From the NCBI GenBank assembly GCA_041913505.1, contig JAYSFC010000173.1, positions 1-5,115 of the forward strand: a stretch of DNA of 5,115 nt, given 5' to 3'. The notes beneath the pieces are model-generated. The model ran no database searches and was not told where the DNA came from. It saw only the letters and a list, made by a program, of their open reading frames with translations. The stretch comes from JAYSFC01 sp041913505 (GTDB lineage: Bacteria; Pseudomonadota; Gammaproteobacteria; Burkholderiales; Burkholderiaceae_C). The position numbers and the translations under genes are program-made. Positions 4,995 to 5,115 of the stretch are shown here, one piece after another; position 1 is the first letter of the stretch, and each line of letters starts with the position of its first letter.

Positions 4995-5115
4995 TCAGAA
5001 CAGTTCCAGCGGCAGTGCGGTCACGCTGTCGGCGCCTTCCACGATCCCGTCGCGCAGGCCCTGCGCACGCACCAGGATGTGCTCGGCATAGAACTGTGCC
5101 GTGGCGATCTTGGCA
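4995..5115 (-). CDS. Acyl-CoA dehydrogenase, C-terminal end (gene begins beyond the right edge)
   Basis: The last 39 residues and the TGA stop (complement at 4995-4997) of a minus-strand gene. They start AKIATAQFYAEHILVRAQ and end GADSVTALPLELF. The AxFYAEHIL helix followed by a GADSVTALPLE-type tail is the usual C-terminus of the long (about 600-residue) acyl-CoA dehydrogenases with an extra C-terminal domain, the group that includes DmdC (3-methylmercaptopropionyl-CoA dehydrogenase) and related FAD enzymes that oxidise acyl-CoA to enoyl-CoA. The catalytic and FAD-binding parts are outside the window, so substrate cannot be judged. The same orientation as the nitronate monooxygenase gene 107 nt downstream suggests possible co-transcription, though the AT-rich repeat between them could also supply a separate promoter. 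Confidence 0.75.
   Translation of the reverse strand, partial: AKIATAQFYAEHILVRAQGLRDGIVEGADSVTALPLELF

Overview
The window is GC-rich (roughly two-thirds G+C by eye) with strong G/C third-position bias. It looks like a chromosomal core segment from a betaproteobacterium of the order Burkholderiales, most likely a Comamonadaceae member related to Acidovorax. The basis is the close match of the proteins to what I remember of that group, the gene order, and a short intergenic repeat of a type I recall from Comamonadaceae genomes. No database was consulted.

Layout. On the minus strand at 1-170 lies the N-terminal end of cysS (cysteinyl-tRNA synthetase), reading out of the window. A divergent intergenic region (171-351) separates it from a plus-strand cluster: an exported TPR-repeat protein (352-912), a secreted cyclophilin ppiA (1038-1619), a cytoplasmic cyclophilin ppiB (1653-2159), the lipid A gene lpxH (2175-2954), and the zinc peptidase gene mtfA (2960-3778). 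From ppiA onward the gaps are 33, 15 and 5 nt, so ppiA-ppiB-lpxH-mtfA is probably one transcription unit. The TPR gene sits 125 nt upstream of ppiA with an imperfect hairpin between them. A 155-nt convergent region (3779-3933) holds inverted repeats without T-tracts. On the minus strand there follow an FMN-dependent nitronate monooxygenase / NADH:quinone reductase-like gene (3934-4887) and, upstream of it, the C-terminal end of an acyl-CoA dehydrogenase (4995-5115). The 107-nt gap between these two carries the repeat-like element.

How the genes fit together. The cysS / ppiB / lpxH neighbourhood is also found in E. coli, so this is an old proteobacterial arrangement. The plus-strand cluster mixes protein folding (two cyclophilins), outer-membrane lipid A synthesis (LpxH) and a likely periplasmic TPR protein, which gives it an envelope flavour. 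MtfA is the outlier. The minus-strand pair looks like acyl-CoA or redox metabolism.

I see no mobile element, CRISPR array, tRNA or rRNA, and no convincing evidence of a novel system. The points most worth a second look are the near-identical DNA blocks in the two cyclophilin genes, a perfect hairpin inside the start of lpxH, the intergenic repeat forming the leader of the nitronate monooxygenase gene, and the uncharacterised TPR protein.
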